Positions 52,560 to 62,046 of a stretch of DNA of 64,000 bases are shown piece by piece; position 1 is the stretch's first letter, and each line of letters starts with the position of its first letter. The position numbers and the translations under genes are program-made. The DNA comes from Mesorhabditis belari. Lineage: Eukaryota; Nematoda; Chromadorea; Rhabditida; Rhabditidae. The stretch is taken from assembly GCA_958450365.1 (NCBI GenBank), contig CAUEEP010000727.1, positions 2,547,501 through 2,611,500 on the forward strand, in the 5' to 3' direction. The notes beneath the pieces were generated by a model. It had not been told where the DNA came from. It worked only from the letters and a program-made list of their open reading frames with translations, and ran no database searches.

Positions 52560-55500
52560 AGTAGTGCTTGGGCCGAGATTCAGCGGCTAGCCGCCGATCT
52601 GCAGCGAGTACAGCTATCAGAAGCAGCGAAGAAGTGCGTCGTATTTTTTACTTTATTTTTCTAAACAGGTTTTACTCATTTTTTAGGTTGTCCGAAGCAA
52701 ATTGTATAGAAGTTATCAGCAAGTTAATCCAAAGGGAGTTGATCGATGTGGTTTTTACTCGTGATGGATCGTCCTATATAACGAGACGGCACCTTCGAAC
52801 CGAGGTATTTTCTGGAAACTGTCAGTCTACAGGAAAACTGTCATTCTACAGGTTCGAAATGAATGTCTGGGTGTCGGTGGTCGTGTGTCCCTCACTGATA
52901 TATCAGCAAAATTGAATGTTGACTTTGATCATATCTCCAATGCCGCCTCAGCAATAGTTGCCGAGGATGAGGAATTCATCTTGAATAACGGGGAGCTTTT
53001 TGCTAAGTAGGCGTGTTTATTATTCTTTTTATTAAAACAATTTTAGAGAGTATGTCAATAAACTTCAAAGTGAACTCAATGTATTGCTCGCTGAAGAGGG
53101 AATGCGATCTTTGGTGAGGGAATACGCTTAAGACTGCTACCAGGCAGTTGATCATAATTTTACTGGAAATTTAGCCATCTTTGTGCCGTCAATGGGAATT
53201 GCCAGCAGAACTTTTGCGTTCACTTCTTCTCGATCAACTTCCAAAAGAAGGAAGCGAATTCGTTGTCGATGGAGAAAATATCTACACGCGGACTTTTCTT
53301 GAGGCTCGAACATCGGTTTTGAGAGCAGCACTTAGTGCGATTACAAAGTTTTTGTTGCTTACGAATTTTTTCAAGAAAACATTTAGAGTAACGGCCGTTT
53401 CAAATATTCAACAAAAGCTGCAACTTCCACCCTCGAGATTTTTTGCGGCTTTGGATTTTTTGATTAAAGCTGGTGAGGTGAGTAACGTCGTTCAAATCAA
53501 AAAATTGATTAAATTTCTAGGTACCGGGGAAAATTGTTGGGTCACGTACTTCTTCTACCGCAACTTATGTGCCTCACTTACACGAACAGTTGCTGGCAGC
53601 TGCAGTGAAAAGAATGCTTACGCAAGAAGGACACATTGGTAATAGAAAAGACTTGCATAATTTTTTTTGAGCTTTACTTTAGTGCTTTCCGAGCTAAAGA
53701 AAATGGGAGTTGTCGATTCAACGGCTTTAATTAAAGCCACATTTGTACCAGAAGAGATCAATGCGCTGCAGTTTTTACACTCAATCGTACTTCCAAAAGA
53801 AACAGTTCAAGCTCAAGCAAATCTAATTGAAGGTTTGTACGAATACGTTTCATAAATGCTAACATTTCAACTTTTAGAGGAACTCTTGCAAAGACACTAC
53901 ACCAACGTTTATTCTATCATTTCACAAAGTGGCATACCATTCGAGGTTTCGGATGCAGACTTTTTTGTGACGAATCTGAAAAATAAAAACAAGGTTTATT
54001 TTAGTAATTAGAGGTTGCTAAACAGTTAGCATTGTTAGGAATATTTTGTTTCTGATGGCTTTATTTACACGAAACAGTTGGTGACAAATGCTACTACGTC
54101 CTTGAATGAAAAAGTAAGATTTTGAAGTAAAATAAGCTACTTGAACTCAAATCTAGTTGGAAGAACAGGCCAATATTGAACTCAACAAATTGGAGCAGCG
54201 CAAAAAGATGCCACAAACTGCAAATCAAGTTGGTTTCAGGAATTTTACTGTAGACTTTTTATTTAGGAAAAGGATGATTGGAATGAGGGAAAAGGTGGAA
54301 AAGGTAAAAAGGGGGGAAAAGCGGCAAAAGGACGATCATCAAAGAGAGACGAGGAAACAAACGATTCGACGAACATCGTAGTTGAACCTGACCAAGTAAT
54401 ACTTAATGAAGTAAAAAAATCGCAATTGAAACTTTTTAAGACTCTTGTTTACTGTAAATTTAGCTCATCGAATGGCTTCAAGCTACTTCTGTTATTCCCG
54501 AAGAATTACTCGATACAATTTCAGAAAGCATCGCTGAAACGGTATCACTTTATTGTTTCTCGTTATGCATGCATGTTATTCAGGTAACAAACAAATTACG
54601 AGAACGCGTTGCTCATTTGGCTGCCACTCAAGCTACGACTGCCGCTCAGTCAAATAAAAGGTCCTACTATAAATTGTGAAAGTAATATTATAATGTTTCT
54701 TAGGTCCCACCAACAAACTGAACAACAACTTGCGCAACTACATGGAAATCTCTGCATGTTTGAATCTGGATTAGAACATTTCTCAGGTAATCGTTCTGTC
54801 TGGGCAATTAGAATCTAGCAATTAAGGGGCTCTTCAAAACGATTTGTGCCTTTATTTATTGAAAACTCTTGGCACTGAGCTTGCAAATTTCCTTCTCGGA
54901 TATGCAAGTGACACTCCGAACGTTGGTCAGATGAAAGAAAGGGTATGTTTGAAGAAAATCAACCAAGTTTTACGATGTTTAGCAACGCGAAGAAACGGTT
55001 AACTCTCTTCCATCGAGAATTAAAGACGCATTTAACTCTCTTTTTGACAGCTTGAAATCTGAGGACACTCAGGTAAAATGATAATGTTCAATAAAAACAA
55101 AACTAGTATATTGTTTAGAAACTCAACGATAATCTTTTCGACGTTTGTTCGCCGAGTATCTTGCAGCTAAATCTAAAGAAGCTCGACAAAAAGATGAGGT
55201 GAATGATTCATCCAACATTATACATTTATTCTGGATTTAGAAGTGAGAATTGTGAAACCTACAAGGCTCATTTATTTACCCAGCTAAACGAACAAACAGA
55301 TCCAGCGGCAGCACTACTTTCAGCGGTATTATTTAATCTTTATCAAACGATTCAAATAACGCACTTTAGGTTCTTTATTTATATGCAAAAGAGGGAGTAG
55401 CCGTACACGCATCTGGGAAATTCGTCTCACAATTGGTTCCAAAACTTGCCACTCTTATTGATACGGTAAAGGACAACATCAACTATTTCAACTACTTAGC

Positions 55501-55702
55501 TAAGAAGTATCGATTGCATCATTTTATTTAGGAAATCTACGATTTGTTGGGAGAGACGCAAAAACTCGTTGTTTCTTCGCTGAAAAATAAGGATGATGCC
55601 GAGGTATGTTCTATGGTCATATCATTATTACAGAAGCTGTTTTAGATCAAGAATCAACTGGACGAAAGTCTCAACACTTTACGATCGAGGCTTGGTGCGT
55701 GA
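52557..55702 (+). CDS. ufl-1: E3 UFM1-protein ligase 1
   Basis: UFL1 transfers the ubiquitin-like modifier UFM1 to targets such as ribosomal protein uL24 at the ER. It starts MSSAWAEIQRLAADLQRVQL, closely matching the conserved UFL1 N-terminus, then ANCIEVISKLIQRELIDVVF, VGGRVSLTDISAKLNVDFDH, LSAITK followed by VTAVSNIQQKLQLPPSRFFA, GKIVGSRTSSTATYVPHLHE, a Lys/Gly/Asp-rich linker (about 54255-54395), ILNELIEWLQATSVIPEELL, and the C-terminal helical part ending NTLRSRLGA with TGA 55700-55702. The order of winged-helix repeats, charged linker and helical C-terminus matches the family. AATAAA signals at 55878-55883 and 55885-55890. Last gene of the presumed operon. Its final exons are duplicated at 61156-61703. 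Confidence 0.92.
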
Positions 55703-57640
55703 TTTTACTGATGTTTCTTGTTTTCTTTTCTTGTTATTGTGACATAAGGGATGCTAGAACATGTGCTTAGTTAATTGTGTCACAAGATTTTCAAAGTAAA
55801 AAATAATTTTAATGGCTTCTTTTAATGGTTTAATGGTTTGTGATTTTTGCTTGGTGGCTTTAGAGATTTGGCTTGTTAATAAATAATAAATACTCAGAAC
55901 ACATTTTGCCTTGATTTAAAGTGTTAGGAAATTAATTCAGGAGACGCCACAAAATAGTAGTATTTTTGGATTGATCGGCAAACACGGATGATTTCATAAA
56001 GGCATTATTTGTATTAAAATACACAATGGTGGTTTCATCTAAATTATACAAATGAAACTCAAAATATGTTAAAACCAGCGGAAAACTACCGTAACCCAGA
56101 CAGGCAGACAGACGTAATTGCGGAGCGTCGCGTTTGCGCACGGACCGACGGACGTCTCTTCTGTTTTATATATAGTAGATGACAAAGGTCCCAATGAACG
56201 ATTTTTATGGGATCAAGATCACGATAAAAATACTTCGGTACCGTGCGGTGAATACATTCAAGTTCTAGTACATAAACATTAAGACTTGGGCTCAATAGCA
56301 TTTTTAAAAGGTTCAAATATGCCTATCTACTTATTCATTTCGTTTGATGTTTCCAGAAAAGCGACCTCCATGGTGGCTTGTTTTTGCAACGAAAACTTTA
56401 TTCAACGCGCCATAGTTAGGGTGACTTGATCGTAATTGCCATTTCTGTTCGATTTCGCACTCCTCGAATCATCGAGGCACCCGTTCTATCATTTTATCAT
56501 TGCTATCTCTATCAACATGTAAAGTGTTGAGCTAGATCTGTCAAAAAATCTTTCGAATTTTGCACATTTCTCAGCTTGTCACTACCACTGAAAATCAGAA
56601 CACAACATCAGAACAGACCATCAGAACACAGAATCAGAACACAGCATCAGAACACATTTTGCCTTGATTCAAAGTTTTAGAAAATGAATTCAGAAGACGC
56701 CAAAAAATAGTAGTATTTTTGGATTGATCCCTTTCGACAAACACTCATGATTCCATATAGACAAACGAGCATGTACAGGGTTGGGCAAAATTACCCGCAA
56801 CAAGTTTTAGAAATCACAAAATTAGTTCATAGTTTTCATAAATTGTTTTGTTCCCAACTTGCTAAACGTGCTATACAATGTGTCAAACTGGCCGTACCAG
56901 AGATTACCATAAAAAGCGACCTCTTCACAGCCATCGTTTCCTCTAATTCTCCATCTATGGACCAATTTTGTGATTTCTAAAAATTCTTCTGTTCAATTCA
57001 TCGAAATCAACTGTTCGCCATTACTTGCAGCTAAAGTTCCTGATGTTCAAAATCCTAAATTTCATTCTACCCTTTCGCAATCAGCCAGTAAAAAATTGAG
57101 AAAAAAGTGAAGAAAGCGAAGAAAATTCTCTTTAGATGGCAAATCTTCCATCTTAATCATGTGTCATATCAAATGTGTCATATTGAGCGCACCAAAACAA
57201 TCGCTCTCAAGAGAAAGGCTTTTGGCTGTATATAAGAGAAAGCCTTTTGGCTTTTTACTTAGTGAACGTATTGATGTGAAACGCTCGTTTCTCATACTTA
57301 ATGAGTCTTTTTTGTCTACATGTAGTCGACCTCTATCCGGTGCGCCGCCATTTTTCCGCCATTTTTCACGATTTTATACAGAAAAAATTGTTTGAAAAAG
57401 TTTTTGTCAATCTATCAATCAATATCAATATGTCAATATGAAATCATCAGTGTTTCTCGAAAGGGATCAATCCAAAAATACTACTATTTTGTGGCGTTTT
57501 CTCAATTCATTTTCTGAACTCATTTTCTAATCAACTTTGAATCAAGACAAAATGTCTTCCGATTTTCAGTGGCAGCGACAAGCTGAAAAATGTGCAAAAT
57601 TCGAAAGGTGTCCGTTTTCTTCACATTTTGCTTCATTTCA
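55703..57640. other. Rearranged non-coding DNA downstream of ufl-1
   Basis: It contains the ufl-1 3' UTR and left copies of inverted-repeat pairs. A third partial copy of one arm lies at 55905-55985. GGGTTGGGCAAAATTACC near 56778, after TACA, resembles a Tc1/mariner terminus. I see no gene. Confidence 0.55.
56545..57605. repeat. Inverted repeat pair, inner foldback of about 1 kb
   Basis: The left arm, about 56545-56760, includes TTTCGAATTTTGCACATTTC, CAAAAAATAGTAGTATTTTTGG and GATTGATCCCTTTCG. The right arm, about 57440-57605, includes CGAAAGGGATCAATCCAAAA, ATACTACTATTTTGTGGCG and GAAAAATGTGCAAAATTCGA. It is nested inside the outer inverted repeat. Confidence 0.85.
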
Positions 57641-57876
57641 ATGCAATTGACGAATGGGCAGTGGATACCGCCTCCTGGATACACAAAAAGTGGCTTGCCT
57701 CATCCACTTAAGGTCAACTCATCAATAAGCTTGTCAATATATTCTAAAAAACATTGTTTCTTTTAAGCTTATGCCCACCGACGACCACGTTCACTTTGGC
57801 TATCTGTTGGTGGCTTTGAAAAAGTATTTTCAAAAATCTGACTGTTGGCAATCGTGCAAAGAAGTGTTTTCAATGG
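57641..57876 (+). CDS. Two coding-like exons, product unknown
   Basis: Exon 57641-57712 opens at ATG (MQLTNGQWIPPPGYTKSGLP) and ends at a GT donor after exactly 24 codons. Exon 57768-57876 continues in phase after TTTTAAG (LMPTDDHVHFGYLLVALKKY ... WQSCKEVFSM), with a donor following. Composition and phase agreement look like a real gene, but I do not recognise it, and downstream there is a transposon remnant instead of a clear continuation. The exons near 60.2-61.1 kb may be its displaced 3' part; that is inference. Confidence 0.4.
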
Positions 57877-60220
57877 GTTTGTTAAAGGGTTAATACGCCT
57901 TGTCCAAAAACTATAGATCCACTCGTTTTTTAAATCAAAAGGGGATGGTTTTTATCGTAGACTGTGATCGGTCTACGATAAAAATATCAGACCGATCAGG
58001 CTCATATTTTGACCTTTGCTTAGCTGGAGTGCTTATCTAAACTTTAAACTGGCGGGAGCTCATCAAAACAGCGCCCATGTACAAACAGCGCCAAAATCAA
58101 AAGGTTTTAAATTAGCTTTTAAATAGCTTTTACAAAAGAAAAACGAATGAAAAGCTGATTAAAGATCATTAATAATCAATAAATGCTCCCTTTTTCTCGA
58201 TGACGTCGAGTAGTCGACTTTTCATCGAGTTCACTAAGTTTTGAAGCGTTTGTTGTGGAATTGACGTCCAAGCTTGCAAAATTGCTTTTTTGAGTTGCGA
58301 AATCGTGTCGTAAGTCTTTCCATTAGCATAAATATTCCTCACGAGGATGCCCCATAAGTTTTCCATTAGGTTTAAGTCCGGTGAGCAGGCAGGCCATTCG
58401 AGAAAATCGATGTTGTGACGTTCCAGAAAAGCTTTAGTGTATTGGCTGACATGAATTGAAGCATTATCTTGTTGAAAAATATAGCGTTTCCCTCAATTTT
58501 TGCTAGGAAAGGAAGTAGTTGATCCGCAAGGACGTCCTTGAAAGCATCCTTCAAGAAATTGGAGACAACTTGGTGCGAGCGCTTCATTTTTTTGCGATCT
58601 TTCGATTTGACAACTTTCTTCCTTTCAAAATCAAAATTTCCATCTGTTCGATCCGCGTAAGCGATTTTCCACGCACGATCTTCCTAAAAAATAAAAATGA
58701 GCAAAAAGCAAGGAAGAAACATGGTTATTACAGGTAGAAAATCAAAAAGAAACGTAGTGGTCCTATCATTTTGCTCATTCCGAATCTGCATCCCGCTTTT
58801 GCAACACAACACTCTGTCAGAAGTTATAAGCGCTCTATAAAGTAAACTATAAAGTTTTGTATGGGATTTCAAAAATCACACCCCGAGCTTATAAGCTCTC
58901 TAGTTCGAGTCCGCCCTTCTACGTGTTTCTTTTGCTTTTTTGGATTTGCTAACTTAATTGTTCTCCGTTTCAAATACAAGTTCATTTTAAAATACTTTTC
59001 ATGAAAATGTTAACTTTCAACTATTAACGTCAAACAGTTGTCATTGAAATCCATAAAAACAATTCTTCGACATTAATGACAATGAGCGAGTTTCATTCGA
59101 TACTCCAAGCGATGCTTGTTCAAATTTGATGTGAAGCTTTGTGAGGATAAAAATTGTGCGTCTTTGACTTTTATGTCTTGTGCCTGTCTGTCGTAACTGT
59201 AGTCAAACTATGCTTTTCCCTTTTCTTATTATTTTTCGCTCTTACTTTTTTAACCCTTTCATAAGATAAATTGTTGGAAAGTACAACACAGGTTATGGCA
59301 AAGCACCTTATAGCAATGCCTATGTCGTACGGTAAAGTTTGAAATTTCAATAATAATCTTTGAATAATATCAAGAGAATGAAAAGAAAAAAGAAAAGAAA
59401 CGCTGGCCGCTCACTTTTTGTCAAGCATTCGTTTTTGGGGCTGTTTGTACAAGCTGTTTGTACACGCCGCTGTTTCGCTGAGCGTACATGGGCGCTGTCT
59501 TGATCAGCCCCCCATTTGGCCCATTCGTATTTTCAAACTTACCGCGTCAACTTTCAACACTTTTGGAACTTTACGGGTTTGTAGCTTTACATGTTGATAG
59601 AGATAGCAATGATAAAATGCAAACACATTCAGAGTCGGATGAAGTGCTCAACGGTGGCTCCTGTGTTTGTCATCGAGTCGACGAAGATATGGATGGAGTT
59701 TTGATGATGAACTTCTATATAATGGGTGTCTCGATGATTCGAGGAGTGCGAAATCGAACGGCAATGCCAATTACGATCAAGTCACCCTAACTATGGGGCG
59801 TTGAATAAAGTTTTCGTTGCAAAAACAAGCCACCATGGATGTCGCTTTTCTGGAAACATCAAACGAAATGAATAAGTAAATAGGCATATTTGAACCTTTT
59901 AAAAATGCTATTGAGCCCAAGTCTTCAATTTTTAGGTACTAGAACTTGAGATTAGTTTTTTATTTCTTTCTTCAGAACAGAGCTATACAGGGTGTCTCAA
60001 AAAAAGATCCCTTTTCAAAGCAAAATGAGAAAAACTTTAAGTGGCTATTGGCGGCACTCCTGGTTTGAGTCATATTTTGACAGCTGCAAGTGCCCGTTTA
60101 TGAACAACTTTCTAAATCCGACGGAATAAGTGGAGAATTTTCAAACATACTTTCACATCTGCAAAAATGATTTGACGATCTTCATCTGATACTAGTGTCC
60201 AAAGTTTCTGTTTTCGAAAC
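57877..60220. other. Transposon-derived and repetitive DNA
   Basis: It contains a small hairpin (TTTTTATCGTAGAC / GTCTACGATAAAAA, 57950-57987), the Tc3-like remnant, right arms of inverted repeats, and a TA-flanked ACAGGGTGTCTCAAAAAA near 59989 that resembles a Tc1/mariner terminus. The open frame at 59488-59790 lies partly inside an inverted-repeat arm and shows no family features. Confidence 0.55.
58169..58600 (-). pseudogene. Tc3-like transposase, 3' half, frameshifted
   Basis: DDE transposases of the Tc1/mariner superfamily cut and paste DNA transposons. The minus strand carries VLADQLLPFLAKIEGNAIFF, then after a frame change near 58465 QQDNASIHVSQYTKAFLERH, FLEWPACSPDLNLMENLWGI, and a C-terminus ending KGAFIDY with TAA at 58169-58171. 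The second catalytic D (QQDNA) and the E-position motif (LMENLWG) are visible. The N-terminal DNA-binding part and first catalytic D are absent, and the reading frame is broken, so it is a dead copy. Confidence 0.85.
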
Positions 60221-60221
60221 G
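60079..60221 (-). pseudogene. Inverted copy of an internal prp-40 fragment
   Basis: The reverse complement of this stretch matches 49752-49895 of prp-40 across an exon-intron-exon boundary: ATCAGATGAAGATCGTCAAA, TTTTTGCAGATGTGAAAGTA and GTTGTTCATAAACGGGCACTTGCA are shared, with scattered substitutions. The intron is retained, so the copy is DNA-mediated, not retroposed. It is too short to be functional. Confidence 0.9.
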
Positions 60222-60223
60222 AT

Positions 60224-61143
60224 ATGAAAACGGGTTTTGAATTAGCTGCAAAACTTTTATTACGGCTCACAAGTGCTTGGGATGAATTTGAGACCCATGC
60301 ACACAAAGCTAATTACGAAGTTGCCTGGTGCACGTCTGCGCGAAATAAGGCGAAAAATGCGATCGCCGTCAAATTTGCTCACGGTGAGTGCTATTCGATG
60401 CGAAAAAATGTCCTGAATTCAAATTTGAAAGAATTTTTCAAATCCGTCTGACAGATTTTTCTAATACGAAAAAAATCGAAAAATCACTATTTCTCCATAT
60501 AAACGCTAAAATTGCCTCTCTTTTACAGGCTGGTTCTCGGCGAAAAGGAAATTTTGGTGAGCGTCATATAACAAACTTTATGCTCAAGGGTCTTGTCCAC
60601 ATTTTGACACCAAAACGAGATCAATTGGGTGAATCTGTGAAAAGTTGATGCCTTTTGAACGCTAAAGTGGCGTTTTTCAACTTTCTGCGCGCTAAAGAGT
60701 GGGCAAACTACCGTAACCATTAAAAAAACAAAATTATGAAACTAACAAATGTGTTTTTATTTTCTTCACTTCTGATCAAAATTTTGACTCTTTTTTTTAT
60801 TGTTTACATAATTTTGGTTTCAACTAATGATTTGTATTTTACAGGTAGAGAAAGCCTCATCCCTCAACAAGAAACGGAAAACGGGGAAAGAAACTTATCG
60901 CATCAGGATGTCAGCAGAAAGCAATCGAAAATTTAACAAGGAAAAAATGCGAAAAGTTAGATTGGCCAAGGCTCTCAAGCAACAAATGAAGCGATCAGCT
61001 CATGCTAGACAAGTTTTACCTCTTCATATCGCCAACAATATTCGTAAACGATATTTACAAAGAAACCTGTCTTCGCAGCATGGTTTGGCAATCATATCGC
61101 CTATTTCTCCAATTCAAACGTTGGCACTTTTGGCTAAATCCAA
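60224..61143 (+). CDS. Unassigned coding-like exons, possible gene fragment
   Basis: The first block (60224-60383) reads KTGFELAAKLLLRLTSAWDE, FETHAHKANYEVAWCTS, ARNKAKNAIAVKFAHG, ending at a GTGAGT donor. A second block from 60846 (after TTTTACAG) to about 61143 is strongly basic: EKASSLNKKRKTGKETYRIR, NKEKMRKVRLAKALKQQMKR, NIRKRYLQRNLSSQHG, ending at GTAAAT. A small exon near 60531-60558 may join them, but I could not close the phases. No family is recognised. The last donor leads directly into the duplicated ufl-1 exons. It may be a captured or broken host gene. Confidence 0.4.
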
Positions 61144-61155
61144 AGTAAATGCACA

Positions 61156-61703
61156 TTATCAAACGATTCAAATAACGCACTTTAGGTTCTTTATTTATAT
61201 GCAAAAGAGGGAGTAGCTGTACACGGATCTGGGAAATTCGTCTCACAATTGGTTCCCAAACTTGTCACTCTTATTGATACGGTAAAGGACAACATCAACT
61301 ATTTCAACTACTTAGCTAAGAAGTATCGATTGCATCATTTTATTTAGGAAATCTACGATTTGTTGGGAGAGACGCAAAAACTCGTTGTTTCTTCGCTGAA
61401 AAATAAGGATGATGCCGAGGTATGTTCTATGGCCATATCATTATTACAGAAGCTGTTTTAGATCAAGAATCAACTGGACGAAAGTCTCAACACTTTACGA
61501 TCGAGGCTTGGTGGGTGATTTTACTGTTGTTTTTTGTTCTCTTTTCTTGTTATTGTGACATAAGGGATGCTAGAACATGTGCTTAGTTAATTGTGCCGTA
61601 AGATTTTCAAGGTAAAAAATAATTTTAATGGCTTCTTTTAATGGTTTAGTGGTTTGTGATTTTTGCTTGCTGGTTTTAGAGATTTGGCTTGTTAATAAAT
61701 ATA
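61156..61703 (+). pseudogene. Duplicate of the 3' end of ufl-1
   Basis: Nearly identical to 55339-55893: it contains the last exons (AVHGSGKFVSQLVPK-like, EIYDLLGETQKLVVSSLKNK, IKNQLDESLNTLRSRLG) with introns and the start of the 3' UTR through TTGTTAATAAATA. I count roughly 15-20 differences over about 550 nt. In this copy the terminal GCG TGA reads GGG TGA. It lacks all upstream exons, so it should be inactive unless spliced to the preceding unassigned exons. Confidence 0.88.
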
Positions 61704-61740
61704 TAGAAAAAACAAACAGAGTTTTCGCAACAAGAAATAT

Positions 61741-61746
61741 TTTATT
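61741..61746 (-). terminator. Polyadenylation signal of the 44-residue gene
   Basis: TTTATT on the plus strand is AATAAA on the minus strand, 87 nt downstream of the stop at 61833. Confidence 0.55.
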
Positions 61747-61832
61747 CGATTACTATGAGATCTCTGTGTCTGAAAACGAGCAATTTACAATAGGCAATCA
61801 ATCAAAAATGAACAATTTCCCCACAAATTCTC

Positions 61833-62046
61833 TCAGCCCTCCCTTTGTAGAATTTTCCATTGACGAGCGAAATTACCTAAAATTTGATAATCTTCATTTT
61901 ATTTGTTATCAACTTACCGAATCGTTTCTCGGGTGTCATCTTTTGATTATTTTGCCTGAAATTTCTCTCTGACTTTCAAATTTTTCAATTCACCTCCACA
62001 ATCCGCGGAATTGATCCAAACTGCCGAAAGCCGCTCCGCCCAACAT
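61833..62046 (-). CDS. 44-residue basic protein, three tiny exons, function unknown
   Basis: Exons 61994-62046, 61918-61955 and 61833-61876 on the minus strand join with GT-AG introns of 38 and 41 nt and agreeing phases. The product begins MLGGAAFGSLDQFRGLWR, continues QNNQKMTPEKRFGNFARQW and ends KILQREG with TGA. It has no membrane helix or signal peptide; the N-terminal part could form an amphipathic helix. A TTTCAG acceptor lies 1 nt before the ATG, as in npp-19 and cogc-2, which supports a genuine trans-spliced start, and AATAAA follows at a suitable distance. I do not recognise the family. Confidence 0.6.

Larger units (their letters stand above)
44444..55702 (+). other. Presumed three-gene operon cogc-2 / prp-40 / ufl-1
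   Basis: Three genes in the same direction, with 241 nt (47391-47631) and 274 nt (52283-52556) between stop and next start. Each upstream gene has an AATAAA signal in the gap (47514, 52439), and each downstream start lies directly after a splice acceptor (ATG 6 nt and 0 nt away). Gaps of this size with a poly(A) signal plus trans-splice acceptor are typical of nematode operons using SL2-type leaders. Confidence 0.65.
56255..59955. repeat. Inverted repeat pair, outer (arms about 0.28 and 0.38 kb)
   Basis: The left arm, 56255-56530, contains TTAAGACTTGGGCTCAATAG, GGTTCAAATATGCCTATCTA and TAGTTAGGGTGACTTGATCG. The right arm, about 59565-59955, carries the reverse complements: CGATCAAGTCACCCTAACTA, TAGGCATATTTGAACC and CTATTGAGCCCAAGTCTT. 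The right arm has an extra segment of about 120 nt. Only the ends of this interval are the arms. Confidence 0.85.

Noticed and set aside
59488..59790. 100-codon ORF as a gene
   Set aside because: It partly overlaps an inverted-repeat arm, has no splice or trans-splice context and no recognisable motif.
61628..61972. 114-codon plus-strand ORF
   Set aside because: It begins in the duplicated ufl-1 3' UTR and is antisense to the better supported three-exon 44-residue gene.
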